A DNA stretch of 64,000 nt from an uncultured Candidatus Melainabacteria bacterium (GCA_934757245.1 CAKVLH010000001.1:124001-188000), one strand, 5' to 3'. Shown: positions 18,112 to 26,703, counted from the first letter of the stretch. The notes: generated by a model from the letters alone, not told the origin. Numbers and translations are program-made.

Positions 18112-19353
18112 ATGCAAGAATTTTTTAACGACTATGTTCAATCACTTGAAACTTACATTATGTTTAGAATCAAAGAAACGGTAGCAAGAATTACGCCTGA
18201 ATTGATTGAAAAAGGCAGAACTCCTATTTCGCTTTCAATGGGTGCTCCTACGGCTAATCCACCACAAGTTTTAATTGACACGTTAAAAAATACACTTGAT
18301 GAAAAAGGTATACATTTATACTCAACTCCAAAAGGTGAAGTTTATTTTAGAGAAGCAATTGCAAAAAGAATGAAAAATCGCTTTAATGTGGATTTAGACC
18401 CTGCTACTGAAATATTTTCACTAATTGGTTCAAAAGAAGGTTTAGCAAATTTTATTAGAGTATTACTTAACCCAACTTCTAATATTGAAGACAAAGAGAT
18501 TATTTTCGTTCCTGATCCCGGATATGCATCTTATAAAGAAATGGTAAAAGTTTCAGGCGGATATGCTTATCCAATTCCACTAACACCTGAAAATAATTTC
18601 ATGCCGGACATGGAAAAAATCTGGGCTGAATTTCTTAAAAAAGGTTATAACCCTAAAAAAGTTAAAGCTATGCTTATCAATTATCCAAACAATCCTTTGG
18701 GCGCAACTGCTACAAAAGAATATTTGCAAAGCATTGTAGATTTCTGTAACAAGCATCATATATTGTTAATTTCAGACGCCGCTTATACAGATGTTTATTT
18801 CAAACCTGAATTAAAACCAATTAGTATCTTGGAATTAAACGGCGCTAAAGATATCGCAGTAGAATTCTTTAGCTTTTCAAAACCTTACGCAATCACAGGC
18901 TGGAGATTGGGTTGGATTTGTGGAAACGCTGAAGCAGTAAAGATTTTTGGTAAATTAAAATCAACTCTCGATTCAGGATTATTCAAAGCTCTTCAAAAAG
19001 CTTGCGCGCAAATACTTAATTCAAAAGAAGGCGATGATTATATTGAAGAAGCGAACAAAAGATTTAAGCATAATCAAGATGTATTTGTAAAAGGCTTAAA
19101 AGAAGAATTGGGATGGGGTGAATTTAACATTCCTGACGCTACATTCTACTTGTGGTTGCCAATCCCTCCTAGATATGAATCTTCAATTGAGTTTACAGAA
19201 GAACTTATGCATAAATCCGGCGTTATCGCAGTTCCCGGAGATGCATTTGGCGAATATGGTAAAGGATTCTTTAGAGTATCTTTGGTTTGTTCAGAAGAAG
19301 AATTAAAAGAAGCAATCCACAGAATGAAAGAAGACGGATTTAGCTGGAAGTGA
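18112..19353 (+). CDS. Class I/II PLP aminotransferase, LL-diaminopimelate aminotransferase-like
   Basis: A 413-residue fold-type I aminotransferase. The Schiff-base lysine is Lys257 in SFSKPYAITGWRLG. NYPNNPLGA, ISDAAYTDVYF and a late arginine in FFRVSLVC contribute to cofactor and carboxylate binding. The overall pattern resembles LL-diaminopimelate/aspartate-type aminotransferases, and a role in lysine/DAP synthesis would suit a DAP-peptidoglycan organism. Substrate cannot be decided from sequence. The gene is monocistronic between the palindrome at its start and the repeat hairpin at its end. Confidence 0.8.
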   Translation: MQEFFNDYVQSLETYIMFRIKETVARITPELIEKGRTPISLSMGAPTANPPQVLIDTLKNTLDEKGIHLYSTPKGEVYFREAIAKRMKNRFNVDLDPATEIFSLIGSKEGLANFIRVLLNPTSNIEDKEIIFVPDPGYASYKEMVKVSGGYAYPIPLTPENNFMPDMEKIWAEFLKKGYNPKKVKAMLINYPNNPLGATATKEYLQSIVDFCNKHHILLISDAAYTDVYFKPELKPISILELNGAKDIAVEFFSFSKPYAITGWRLGWICGNAEAVKIFGKLKSTLDSGLFKALQKACAQILNSKEGDDYIEEANKRFKHNQDVFVKGLKEELGWGEFNIPDATFYLWLPIPPRYESSIEFTEELMHKSGVIAVPGDAFGEYGKGFFRVSLVCSEEELKEAIHRMKEDGFSWK

Positions 19354-19360
19354 ATAAATT

Positions 19361-19397
19361 GACAATGGGAAATTGTTTTAAATAATTTTCCATTGTC
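19361..19397. repeat. Intergenic hairpin repeat of the short-tandem type, copy 1
   Basis: Arms GACAATGGGAAATT (19361-19374) and AATTTTCCATTGTC (19384-19397) pair over 14 positions with one G-T. T-rich sequence and TTTTCAACTCC follow, echoing the heptamers at 42401-42430. It may double as a terminator for the aminotransferase gene. Confidence 0.55.
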
Positions 19398-19449
19398 TAC
19401 TTTTAATTTTCAACTCCATTGACATTCAAATAATAACATCTTAATTATC

Positions 19450-19478
19450 TTGAAATTATCACTTCAAAATGATACTAT
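19450..19478 (+). promoter_or_regulatory. Promoter of the 19514 gene
   Basis: TTGAAA (19450-19455), 17-base spacer, TACTAT (19473-19478). An overlapping TATAAT starts two bases later. Confidence 0.55.
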
Positions 19479-19513
19479 AATTATATAAAGCGCTAAAAAA
19501 AGGATTTATTTTA

Positions 19514-19945
19514 ATGAAAAAGATATTAATATTATTAGCATTTTTAGTTCCATTTTCGGTAATTGCAGATGAAGCCGTTTCAATAAATGGTGTAAATGAA
19601 CCTGAATGGAAAGATTTTGCTCCACATGCGTTCATTAATATTGAAGAACCTAAAGGAATTGGCAAATTAAATGAAACAGCTTCTTATTGGTACAAAAGAA
19701 AAACTGATTTTGAAAGCTCAATAAAAGAATGCCGCGAAATGACAGATAATGAAGCACAAATTAGTTGCTATCAAGAAGTTAAGGTTAAGCAATATCAAAA
19801 AAATAGCGATTACAATGCAAGGTTAGAAGCGCAAGAACGCGCCAGAATGGTTCCGCGCGAAATGTATGATAGGACAAATACAATGCTTCCTATCGGCGGA
19901 TACTTAAATAATTTTGCCCGTTTTCAACCAAATGAGCTTAGATAA
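19514..19945 (+). CDS. Small secreted protein of unknown function
   Basis: A 143-residue protein with a signal peptide (MKKILILLAFLVPFSVIADE, cleavage probably after VIA or IAD). The mature part has a two-cysteine segment (IKECREMTDNEAQISCYQEV) that could form a disulfide, a Gln/Arg/Ala-rich helix and MLPIGGYLNNFARFQPNE at the end. AAGGA precedes the ATG. It is probably periplasmic. Not recognised. The following gene, ftsI, has its own promoter. Confidence 0.62.
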   Translation: MKKILILLAFLVPFSVIADEAVSINGVNEPEWKDFAPHAFINIEEPKGIGKLNETASYWYKRKTDFESSIKECREMTDNEAQISCYQEVKVKQYQKNSDYNARLEAQERARMVPREMYDRTNTMLPIGGYLNNFARFQPNELR

Positions 19946-19970
19946 GATTACTTATTTTTACATTGTTTAA

Positions 19971-20005
19971 AATTCTAGCTTAATCTTTATGATTGTGCTA
20001 GAATT
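19971..20005 (+). promoter_or_regulatory. Inverted repeat overlapping the ftsI promoter
   Basis: AATTCTAGC (19971-19979) and GCTAGAATT (19997-20005) form a perfect 9-base inverted repeat. The right arm includes the extended -10 TGcTAGAAT (TAGAAT 19999-20004). It may be an operator for ftsI-murE or the upstream gene's terminator (GTTTTAT follows). Confidence 0.45.
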
Positions 20006-20023
20006 GTTTTATAGGGGAGAGGT

Positions 20024-21757
20024 ATGCGAAGCAATAGCGGAAACAACAATTCAAATCGTTTTAAACAGTTTGCTGACAGGCTAACTTGGTTTCAATGCGG
20101 ATTTGCAATTGCAATTTTGTTGTTCTTAGTTTATTTGTTTTCTGTTCAAGTTTTAGATGTAAGACATTTTCGAGTGAAAGCTAAAAACCAACGTCGTGCA
20201 AGTTCTTTTGTTATGCGTGGCAATATTTATGACAGGAACGGCATTAAACTTGCAACTGATACTGTTTATTACGATATTTTTGCAAGAAAAGCCGATTTTG
20301 GAGAGCATTCGCCGGAAGAATTAGCAAAAATACTTGCTCCAATTCTAAAAATGTCTCAAGTTGATTTAACTGAAAAATTACGCCAAAATATTGCTGTAAT
20401 TTCTCTAAAAAAGAATGTTGACAGGCATACGCGTGATGAAATCGCGAAGTTGAATTTGCGTGAAATACCTATGGATAAAAAAAGCATTAGAACATATCCT
20501 CAAGGGACTTTAGCTGCGCACGTATTAGGCTATTATAATTTTGACGCGGATGTTGCGTCTGGGGTTGAACTTACAGCAAAAGACAAGCTTGAAAGTGTTA
20601 CAAAAGCTTCTACTTTAGAAATGACTCCAAAGGGTAAAGTAATTTACAATATCTCGACGGACCCTGTAGCAGTAACAAAACCTGTTAAGGGAAAAGATGT
20701 AACTTTAACGATTGATGCTGCTGTTCAACACGTTTGCGAAAAAGAATTAATGAAAGCTATTCAAGAATGGAAAGCTAGTCGTGGCGCTGTAATCGTTATG
20801 AATCCGAGAAATGGCGAAATCTTAGCTTACGCGGTTTATCCATATTTTGACCCTAATAATTTTAAGAATGCAACAAGTTTTCAAATAAAAAACTGGACAT
20901 TAACAGATATTTTCCCTCCGGGATCTACATTTAAAACGATTACAGTAGCTTCCGCGATTGAATTAGGGAAAATTAATAAATACTCAAAAATCAATGATAC
21001 AGGTAAAATCAAAATCGGTTGGTGGACAATCAAAAACTACGATTACGCAAGAAGACCAAACCCCGGTATGATTGATTTGGTTTATTTATTTGAACATTCA
21101 AGTAACGTAGCATCTGTAATCATCGCTCAAATGATGGGTAAATACGAGTATTATGGCATGCTTAAAAAATTCGGTTTTGGCGACAAAACAGGAATTGACC
21201 TTCCGGGAGAATCTGTTGGTTTATTAAAACCACCGGCAAAATGGGATGCTTCTGACTTGGCAACAATGGGTTACGGATACGGTTCGTCTGTAACTGCAAT
21301 TCAAATGGTTTCAGCCGTTTCAGCTCTAGCTAATGACGGTGTTAGAGTTACACCACATGTCATCAAATACTCCCCGGATGAAGCAGAAAATAAGATAAAA
21401 AAAGTTCAAGTTATGACGCCTGAGCATGCAAAAGTTGTAACAGAATTACTGACAGAAAGTATTAATCGTGGTAAATCGCCGATTAAATCTGACAATTACA
21501 ATATTGCTGCAAAAACAGGAACATCAATTAAACCAAAAGAAAACGGAAGTGGATATACGAGAAATTTGTATACCTCAATTGTAGGCTATATGCCGGCAAC
21601 AAATCCACAAGTCTTGATATATGTTATTGTTGACTCAGCACAAGGCGGTGAAGTATGGGGTAATACAGTGGCTGCTCCAATTTTCAAAGGAGTTTCAACA
21701 CAAATTGCAAGAATTTTAAATTTACAACCTGATAAGGTAGGAGGAAAAATAGATTAA
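20024..21757 (+). CDS. ftsI: Peptidoglycan D,D-transpeptidase FtsI (class B PBP)
   Basis: Septal cross-linking transpeptidase (family knowledge). The 577-residue protein has a cytoplasmic tail, one membrane helix (about 28-48), the N-terminal PBP dimerisation domain starting with RGNIYDRNG, and the transpeptidase domain with the SxxK motif STFK (Ser301-Lys304), the SxN motif SSN and the KTG motif in AAKTGTS. GGGGAGAGG precedes the ATG. The stop codon overlaps the murE start (TAATG), as in dcw clusters. Placement next to murE favours FtsI over PBP2 or SpoVD. Confidence 0.9.
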   Translation: MRSNSGNNNSNRFKQFADRLTWFQCGFAIAILLFLVYLFSVQVLDVRHFRVKAKNQRRASSFVMRGNIYDRNGIKLATDTVYYDIFARKADFGEHSPEELAKILAPILKMSQVDLTEKLRQNIAVISLKKNVDRHTRDEIAKLNLREIPMDKKSIRTYPQGTLAAHVLGYYNFDADVASGVELTAKDKLESVTKASTLEMTPKGKVIYNISTDPVAVTKPVKGKDVTLTIDAAVQHVCEKELMKAIQEWKASRGAVIVMNPRNGEILAYAVYPYFDPNNFKNATSFQIKNWTLTDIFPPGSTFKTITVASAIELGKINKYSKINDTGKIKIGWWTIKNYDYARRPNPGMIDLVYLFEHSSNVASVIIAQMMGKYEYYGMLKKFGFGDKTGIDLPGESVGLLKPPAKWDASDLATMGYGYGSSVTAIQMVSAVSALANDGVRVTPHVIKYSPDEAENKIKKVQVMTPEHAKVVTELLTESINRGKSPIKSDNYNIAAKTGTSIKPKENGSGYTRNLYTSIVGYMPATNPQVLIYVIVDSAQGGEVWGNTVAAPIFKGVSTQIARILNLQPDKVGGKID

Positions 21758-23226
21758 TGAGAGTTAGAACTTTAGTTGACAATTTAAATTATATAGAATT
21801 AGTGAATGCTGAAGATTTGTCCGGTGAAATTATGGGAATTTCTTATAATTCTAAGAAAACTCAGCCCAATGATGTGTTTATTTGTTTGACAGGTGAGCAC
21901 GTAGACGGACATGAATACGCAGAAGAAGCCGTTGCAAATGGCGCATCTGTTTGTGTCGTTGAAAGACGCTTAAATTTAGATATTCCACAAATTGTTGTAA
22001 ATGATACATCAGAAGTTATCGCGCAAATTGCAGATTTATTTTATTCTTCACCTTCTAAAAAATTAAATTTAATTGGTGTTACAGGAACGAACGGAAAAAC
22101 GACAGTAACGCATCTAATCCAGAAATTATTTGAAGAAAACGGGCAAGAATGCGCATTGATTGGCACTTTAGGACATAAATTTTCATCATCTGACAGCTAC
22201 CATGATGCAAAACATACGACACCACAAGCTCCTGAATTACAACAAATTTTAGCAGAAATTGATGATAAAAATATTAAGAATGTTGTAATGGAAGTGAGTT
22301 CACATTCTCTTGTACAACACAGAGTTGATTATTGTGATTTTAATGGTGCAGTGTTTACGAATTTGACTCAAGATCACTTAGATTTCCATATCACAATGAA
22401 TAATTATTTTAAAGCAAAAGCTATGTTGTTTGATAGACTTGTTGCCGGAGATTTTGCCGTAATTAATGCTGATGATGAGTATGCCGGAAAGTTTATGGAT
22501 GTTATTTCTCCGACTGTGAGCCTTTATACTTATGGCGTAAATATGCCGGCTGATATCCAAGCAAAAGATGTCGTATTCAATCATACAGGTGCATCTTTTA
22601 CCTGTATAGTAAAAGGAAAAGAATATAAAGTAAATCTGAAAATGAACGGTATGTTCTCTGTTTACAATGTATTGGCGGCTTTAACAACAGCTTTAGCATT
22701 AAATATGGATATAGAAAAAGCCATTCGTACAATGGAAAGTCTTGGTGGGGTTGCCGGCAGATTTGAAATTATTATTAACCAACCGACTGTAATTGTTGAT
22801 TACGCACATACTCCTGATGGTTTAGAAAATGTTTTAAAAGCTGCTAGAGATATTACTCCTAGCGAAGGCAAATTGATTTGCGTATTCGGTTGTGGTGGTG
22901 ATAGAGACGCTACAAAACGCCCTAAAATGGGTCGAATTGCAGAAGAATTAGCAGATAAAATTATTGTAACAAGTGATAATCCGCGTTCGGAAGATCCACA
23001 ACAAATTATTACCGATATTTTAGCCGGTTTGAGAAGCGTTAATGACGTTATAGTAGAACCAGACAGAGAACTTGCAATTAAAGAAGCTTGTAAATTGGCG
23101 GAAAACAAAGACGTAGTTCTTGTTGCAGGAAAAGGTCATGAAGATTATCAAATTTTGGCAAACGAAACTATACATTTTGATGACAGAGAAAAAGTTAGAG
23201 AAATCTTTGGAGCAAAAACAGTTTAG
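21757..23226 (+). CDS. murE: UDP-MurNAc-tripeptide synthetase MurE (meso-DAP type)
   Basis: Adds the third amino acid to UDP-MurNAc-L-Ala-D-Glu (family knowledge). The 489-residue protein has the N-terminal UMP-binding domain, the ATP loop GVTGTNGKTT (107-116), the central MEVSSHSL and TNLTQDHLDFH, and the C-terminal ligase domain. Its DNPR (407-410) is the hallmark of enzymes that choose meso-diaminopimelate over lysine. The ATG overlaps the ftsI stop. The rest of the dcw cluster does not follow; a hairpin repeat comes next. Confidence 0.95.
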   Translation: MRVRTLVDNLNYIELVNAEDLSGEIMGISYNSKKTQPNDVFICLTGEHVDGHEYAEEAVANGASVCVVERRLNLDIPQIVVNDTSEVIAQIADLFYSSPSKKLNLIGVTGTNGKTTVTHLIQKLFEENGQECALIGTLGHKFSSSDSYHDAKHTTPQAPELQQILAEIDDKNIKNVVMEVSSHSLVQHRVDYCDFNGAVFTNLTQDHLDFHITMNNYFKAKAMLFDRLVAGDFAVINADDEYAGKFMDVISPTVSLYTYGVNMPADIQAKDVVFNHTGASFTCIVKGKEYKVNLKMNGMFSVYNVLAALTTALALNMDIEKAIRTMESLGGVAGRFEIIINQPTVIVDYAHTPDGLENVLKAARDITPSEGKLICVFGCGGDRDATKRPKMGRIAEELADKIIVTSDNPRSEDPQQIITDILAGLRSVNDVIVEPDRELAIKEACKLAENKDVVLVAGKGHEDYQILANETIHFDDREKVREIFGAKTV

Positions 23227-23240
23227 GAAGGAGATTTGTA

Positions 23241-23380
23241 AGGAAATAAGGGAATAGGGTAATAGGGGAATAAGAGGTATTAATATTTTTTATTAAAATT
23301 TTGTTTAATTAACATATATTATCATTAAATATTTTAAAATCTCTTATTCTCTTATTACCCTATTCCCTTATTCCCTTCCC
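23241..23380. repeat. Long hairpin made of short imperfect tandem repeats, copy 2
   Basis: Left arm (about 23241-23280, AAGGGAATAGGGTAATAGGG) and right arm (about 23338-23380, CCCTATTCCCTTATTCCC) are almost perfect inverted copies of nearly 40 bases around an AT-rich loop. Each arm is built from 7-8-base units (GGGAATA, GGGTAATA, GGGGAATA). The right arm ends three bases before the nagA-like ATG. Confidence 0.75.
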
Positions 23381-23383
23381 AAT

Positions 23384-24271
23384 ATGAAAACACCACTAAT
23401 AATTGAACAACACATGCATGGCGCGTTTGGCGTAGATTTTAACAAATGCAACATTGAAGACCTTGTAGAAGTAGCACAAAAGCTTCGCAAAATCGGTATT
23501 GGCGGATTTTTCCCGACACTCGTTACAGATTCTGTCGAAAATATAAAACGACAAATTGCTATAATTAAAGAAGCTACCAAGAAAACTAATGCTATTTTAG
23601 GTATCCATTTAGAAGGTATTTTTATAAACGAAAAGAAAAAAGGTATTCATAATCCTGAACATTTTTTGGCACTTACTGTTGAAAATTATAAGAAAATTGA
23701 AGACGATTTTATCAAAATTGTAACTTTAGCGCCTGAACTTGATGAAGGTTTAATTGATTACCTTAAAGCTTGTGGGGTTAAAATCCAAGCCGGACATTGT
23801 GTTGGCTGGGGTAATGTAAATGGTGCTACTCATACATTTAATGCAATGTCCGAAGTAACTCACAGAGGAACTTCTACAGCACTTTCTGCAATGGTTGCGG
23901 ATAATGTTTACGCTGAAATTATTGCAGACGGAATACATGTAAGCGACGAAGCTTTGAAACTCTTTTTTAAAGCTAAACCTACTGATAAAGTTATTTTAAT
24001 TAGTGATGCGCTTCCAATAACATACAGTAATGTGAAAGAAGCTGTTTTCGCGGATTCTAAAATTTATTATGACGGCAAAAAAGCGACTTCTGCAGATGGT
24101 ACAATTGCCGGTAGCACGAAACTTTTACCGGAAATAATAGGTATTATTGCCAGAAAAGGGATGTTTAATCCACAATTTATTACCAACACTTATGATTATC
24201 ATACAATTGAACCTTTTGGCGAAATTGAATGGGATGATGATTTCAATATTATCAATATTGATTATGAATAA
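23384..24271 (+). CDS. nagA: N-acetylglucosamine-6-phosphate deacetylase-like protein, short form
   Basis: NagA removes the acetyl group of GlcNAc-6-P (family knowledge). The 295-residue amidohydrolase has EQHMHGAFG, HLEGIFI, the metal histidines in QAGHC and THTFNAMS, DGIHVS and the catalytic ISDALP. Family members are usually about 380 residues. This one begins directly at the barrel's first strand and lacks the N-terminal half of the small beta-sandwich. There is no ribosome site before the ATG; instead the arm of a hairpin repeat abuts it. It may be a natural compact form or a 5'-damaged gene. It ends overlapping a convergent gene by 10 bases. Confidence 0.72.
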   Translation: MKTPLIIEQHMHGAFGVDFNKCNIEDLVEVAQKLRKIGIGGFFPTLVTDSVENIKRQIAIIKEATKKTNAILGIHLEGIFINEKKKGIHNPEHFLALTVENYKKIEDDFIKIVTLAPELDEGLIDYLKACGVKIQAGHCVGWGNVNGATHTFNAMSEVTHRGTSTALSAMVADNVYAEIIADGIHVSDEALKLFFKAKPTDKVILISDALPITYSNVKEAVFADSKIYYDGKKATSADGTIAGSTKLLPEIIGIIARKGMFNPQFITNTYDYHTIEPFGEIEWDDDFNIINIDYE

Positions 24272-25734
24272 ACAAACGGTGGGCCGTTTTTGATTTCAAA
24301 CAAAATATTATCGGCAATGATTTTCAATTCTTCTTTTGATTTACCGGCTTCTTTTTGTATATAGAATTCATCGCAAAGCGGTTCAATTGCAGATTCTTTT
24401 TTTGCTTTAAAATTTCTAAGTTCAGTAGAAACAAGTCTTCTTTGCAATTCTAATTCAGTCTGTGCATTATATTTTTTAACTTGAACATCCTTTATTGCTT
24501 CTGCGGTCGTTTTTCCGCCATATGCCAATGCTGAAATTCCGGTAATTCCAAAAAATAAATTCTTAAATTGCGGATTTTTAGGATTCATCAGCCAATCATA
24601 AAAGAAAGATAAATAATCATTTACGTGTGAGAAATACGTAATTTTATTTCTGCCCGAACCGCCGATTGTTGGGTTAACCTGTTCTGTAGCTTGATTCATA
24701 TCGTCTTTCAAGTATTTTATAAACTCTTCCTTTTCAGCTTTTGGTAAGTTTAATTTATTTACAATTCGTTCAACATCTTCCGGCTTTGCATAAATTGATT
24801 CAAGCATATTTGCAATAAGCATTTTATAGGCATCTTTCCCCTTTAATATTTCATAATTATGTCCATGCATATCTTCAATCGGTTTTCCGGCATTAAAATC
24901 TTCAATAATTTTATCAATACCGAGTTTTGTATTTTTTATTCCATTTTTAATATATTCATCGCTTTTTCGAATATTTCTTGTTGCAAAATACCCCAAACCT
25001 AAAATTGAAAGCAATGTAGCTCCACCTATTAACCACATTTTGTTATTATTAGTTTCTGATTGATTTTCATTTTTACCTTTAAACGCAAGTTCCTGAGAAA
25101 ATATTTTTGCTTTAGACGACAACATGCTTCTGATTATTTGAATTTTGCCGGAGAATGATTGCGTTTCTACTTCAATTAAGCTTTCTTGCAGATTTTTCTG
25201 AATATCAGCTTCTTGTTTTTTTATCCAAACATCCTTAAACCCATCAATAAAAATTTTGCCCATAAAAGCCATTGATCCAAGTGTAATGACACCTAATGAA
25301 GCTAAAATCGTTTTACGATTCGGCGATTGAATCATGCTGAATATACTTTGATGAACTTCGTCATTAATACAATGGTTTCTTGTAATCCCAGGAAGCAAAT
25401 ATTCTTTTGTATTTTCCAACTTTCCTTTAGAAAACTTTTTCATCATAGCAGTAAAACCACCTAGCAAAGCCATAACACCAACAGTTGCTATACACAAAGG
25501 AATAAGCGGATCTCTTTGTTTAGTTTCTTTTTCATAAACCTTTTGTGGCATTTCAATATTTGTCTGAGAAATTATTAAAGTATCACAAGTTTCATCAAGA
25601 CTTAAAAGCGGATCTTTGATAAACGAATTAACAATAACTCCTTCTTTTATATTGGAATCATTGCGTTTTTGCGTATTCGTCATATTTTTCTGATGCCTTG
25701 TAGCTTCAGCATCTTGATTAATCTTTGGTATCAT
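24262..25734 (-). CDS. Multi-pass membrane protein with an internal duplication
   Basis: Not recognised. A 490-residue protein with hydrophobic segments at about 78-97, 143-161, 233-252 and 393-407. The stretches after the second and fourth segments are related. DGFKDVWIKKQEADIQKNLQ and AEAIKDVQVKKYNAQTELEL both continue into LxxxLxxxExxxFxxK, so a membrane-helix-plus-coiled-coil unit of about 50 residues is duplicated (about 146-200 and 394-449). The start overlaps the end of the zinc-ribbon gene upstream by 17 bases, so the two are co-expressed downstream of the cobalamin riboswitch. The 3' end overlaps nagA by 10 bases. Confidence 0.65.
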   Translation of the reverse strand: MIPKINQDAEATRHQKNMTNTQKRNDSNIKEGVIVNSFIKDPLLSLDETCDTLIISQTNIEMPQKVYEKETKQRDPLIPLCIATVGVMALLGGFTAMMKKFSKGKLENTKEYLLPGITRNHCINDEVHQSIFSMIQSPNRKTILASLGVITLGSMAFMGKIFIDGFKDVWIKKQEADIQKNLQESLIEVETQSFSGKIQIIRSMLSSKAKIFSQELAFKGKNENQSETNNNKMWLIGGATLLSILGLGYFATRNIRKSDEYIKNGIKNTKLGIDKIIEDFNAGKPIEDMHGHNYEILKGKDAYKMLIANMLESIYAKPEDVERIVNKLNLPKAEKEEFIKYLKDDMNQATEQVNPTIGGSGRNKITYFSHVNDYLSFFYDWLMNPKNPQFKNLFFGITGISALAYGGKTTAEAIKDVQVKKYNAQTELELQRRLVSTELRNFKAKKESAIEPLCDEFYIQKEAGKSKEELKIIADNILFEIKNGPPFVYS

Positions 25735-26398
25735 CTTTTTTCTTTTTTCTCAGTTTTTGAATGAATGTTTTTAAATTGAAAATCTTTTTATCTTCGTCTA
25801 TTTTTTTATCGTCATCTTTTGTTTCATCTTTTTTGAAAATCTTAAATAAACTTTCAAACTTTGATTTTACAACACTTACAAATTCAGAAACTTTTTTTTC
25901 GACAAAGGCTTTGGCTTCACCGAATATTGCGTTCAGTTTATCTTGGATATCTACGATTTTTTGTTTAAATTGGGTTATTTTTTCGCTAAAATTTGCGATT
26001 ACATTAGGGATATTCTTGATAAAATTTGTGATTGGAACGACGATATTAACGATTGTATATGCAACAGGCTTTAAAATAAAGTTATTTGCTATTTTGTTTG
26101 CAAAATTTAACATATTTTGTGCCACTTTTTCTAAATTTTGTTGAAAAGCTAAAACTGCTTCGGCGTGTTGCTTAAGATTGTTTTCGTGAGCTTCAATCCT
26201 TGCTTGCCTAGCTTTCATCATAGCGCCAATCATAGCACACTGATGATAACTCATTTCTCCGGCTTTTTGCGGGCGTTCACCTACACGCATAGAACCACCG
26301 CCACCCATACCCGAACAAATCGGACAGGCTGAAGGCGACATTCCATGCGGGCATAAGCCTGAACTTGCTTTATTTATACTTTGTACTGCATTTGACAA
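25718..26398 (-). CDS. Zinc-ribbon-like protein with CPHG(x)nCPIC N-terminus
   Basis: A 226-residue protein of unknown function. The N-terminus (about 16-29) has CPHGMSPSACPIC, a compact probable zinc site, followed by a Gly/Met-rich stretch and SYHQCAMIGAMMKARQAR. A long amphipathic helical region (about 65-180) contains one moderately hydrophobic segment (PVAYTIVNIVVPITNFI). The C-terminus is Lys/Asp-rich. The start is TTG, supported by AAGGA nine bases upstream. It is the first gene after the cobalamin riboswitch and overlaps the membrane-protein gene that follows. Confidence 0.62.
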   Translation of the reverse strand: MSNAVQSINKASSGLCPHGMSPSACPICSGMGGGGSMRVGERPQKAGEMSYHQCAMIGAMMKARQARIEAHENNLKQHAEAVLAFQQNLEKVAQNMLNFANKIANNFILKPVAYTIVNIVVPITNFIKNIPNVIANFSEKITQFKQKIVDIQDKLNAIFGEAKAFVEKKVSEFVSVVKSKFESLFKIFKKDETKDDDKKIDEDKKIFNLKTFIQKLRKKKKDDTKD

Positions 26399-26424
26399 TT
26401 GAGCTTTTCCTTTTTTATTTACCC

Positions 26425-26540
26425 CTTTACCCCTTTACCCCACCCCGAAATCAAAGATTTCGACCCTCCCTCAAGGGGAGGGTAAAGGCGCACGATCAAG
26501 GTTTCTTTCCCTTCTCCCACAAGGGGCGAGAGGTAAAACC
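26425..26540. repeat. Dispersed GC-rich intergenic repeat, copy 3
   Basis: Contains a 36-base segment (26443-26478, with the palindrome GAAATCAAAGATTTC) that recurs perfectly in inverted orientation at 52404-52439. A CTTCTCCCACAAGGGGCGAG hairpin of the type seen at 36658 and 53090 follows. It lies between the cobalamin riboswitch and the first gene it would control. Confidence 0.8.
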
Positions 26541-26584
26541 ACACATTAACTTACATACAATACCATGAATCGTGGTTTGCATAA

Positions 26585-26656
26585 AATAATACGTAGTATT
26601 CCGACTTTAACGGTTGCGGCACAGTTGCGGATTTTCACCGCGTTTTCCTCGTTATT
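26585..26656 (-). ncRNA. Cobalamin riboswitch (compact form)
   Basis: Read on the minus strand, the region shows the conserved core of B12 aptamers in order: GAGGAAAACGCGGTGAAAAT, then TCCGC, an ACTGTGCCGCAACCG stretch resembling the B12 box, and AGTCGGAATAC. A closing stem can form between AATAACG (26656-26650) and CGTATTATT (26593-26585). The core is short, about 72 bases, without long P7-P10 arms. A promoter stands just upstream. Downstream, AAACCAC and GTGGTTT (about 26579-26535) could form an expression-platform hairpin. By position it would control the two unrecognised genes at 26398-24262. Confidence 0.8.
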
Positions 26657-26668
26657 CAGTTTTCTTCT

Positions 26669-26697
26669 ATCGTAAAATAAGCAAAGGTAAATGTCAA
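26669..26697 (-). promoter_or_regulatory. Promoter of the cobalamin riboswitch
   Basis: On the minus strand TTGACA (26697-26692), 17-base spacer, TACGAT (26674-26669). Predicted start near 26662, just ahead of the aptamer, so the riboswitch has its own transcript. Confidence 0.62.
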
Positions 26698-26703
26698 AAG
26701 CGA

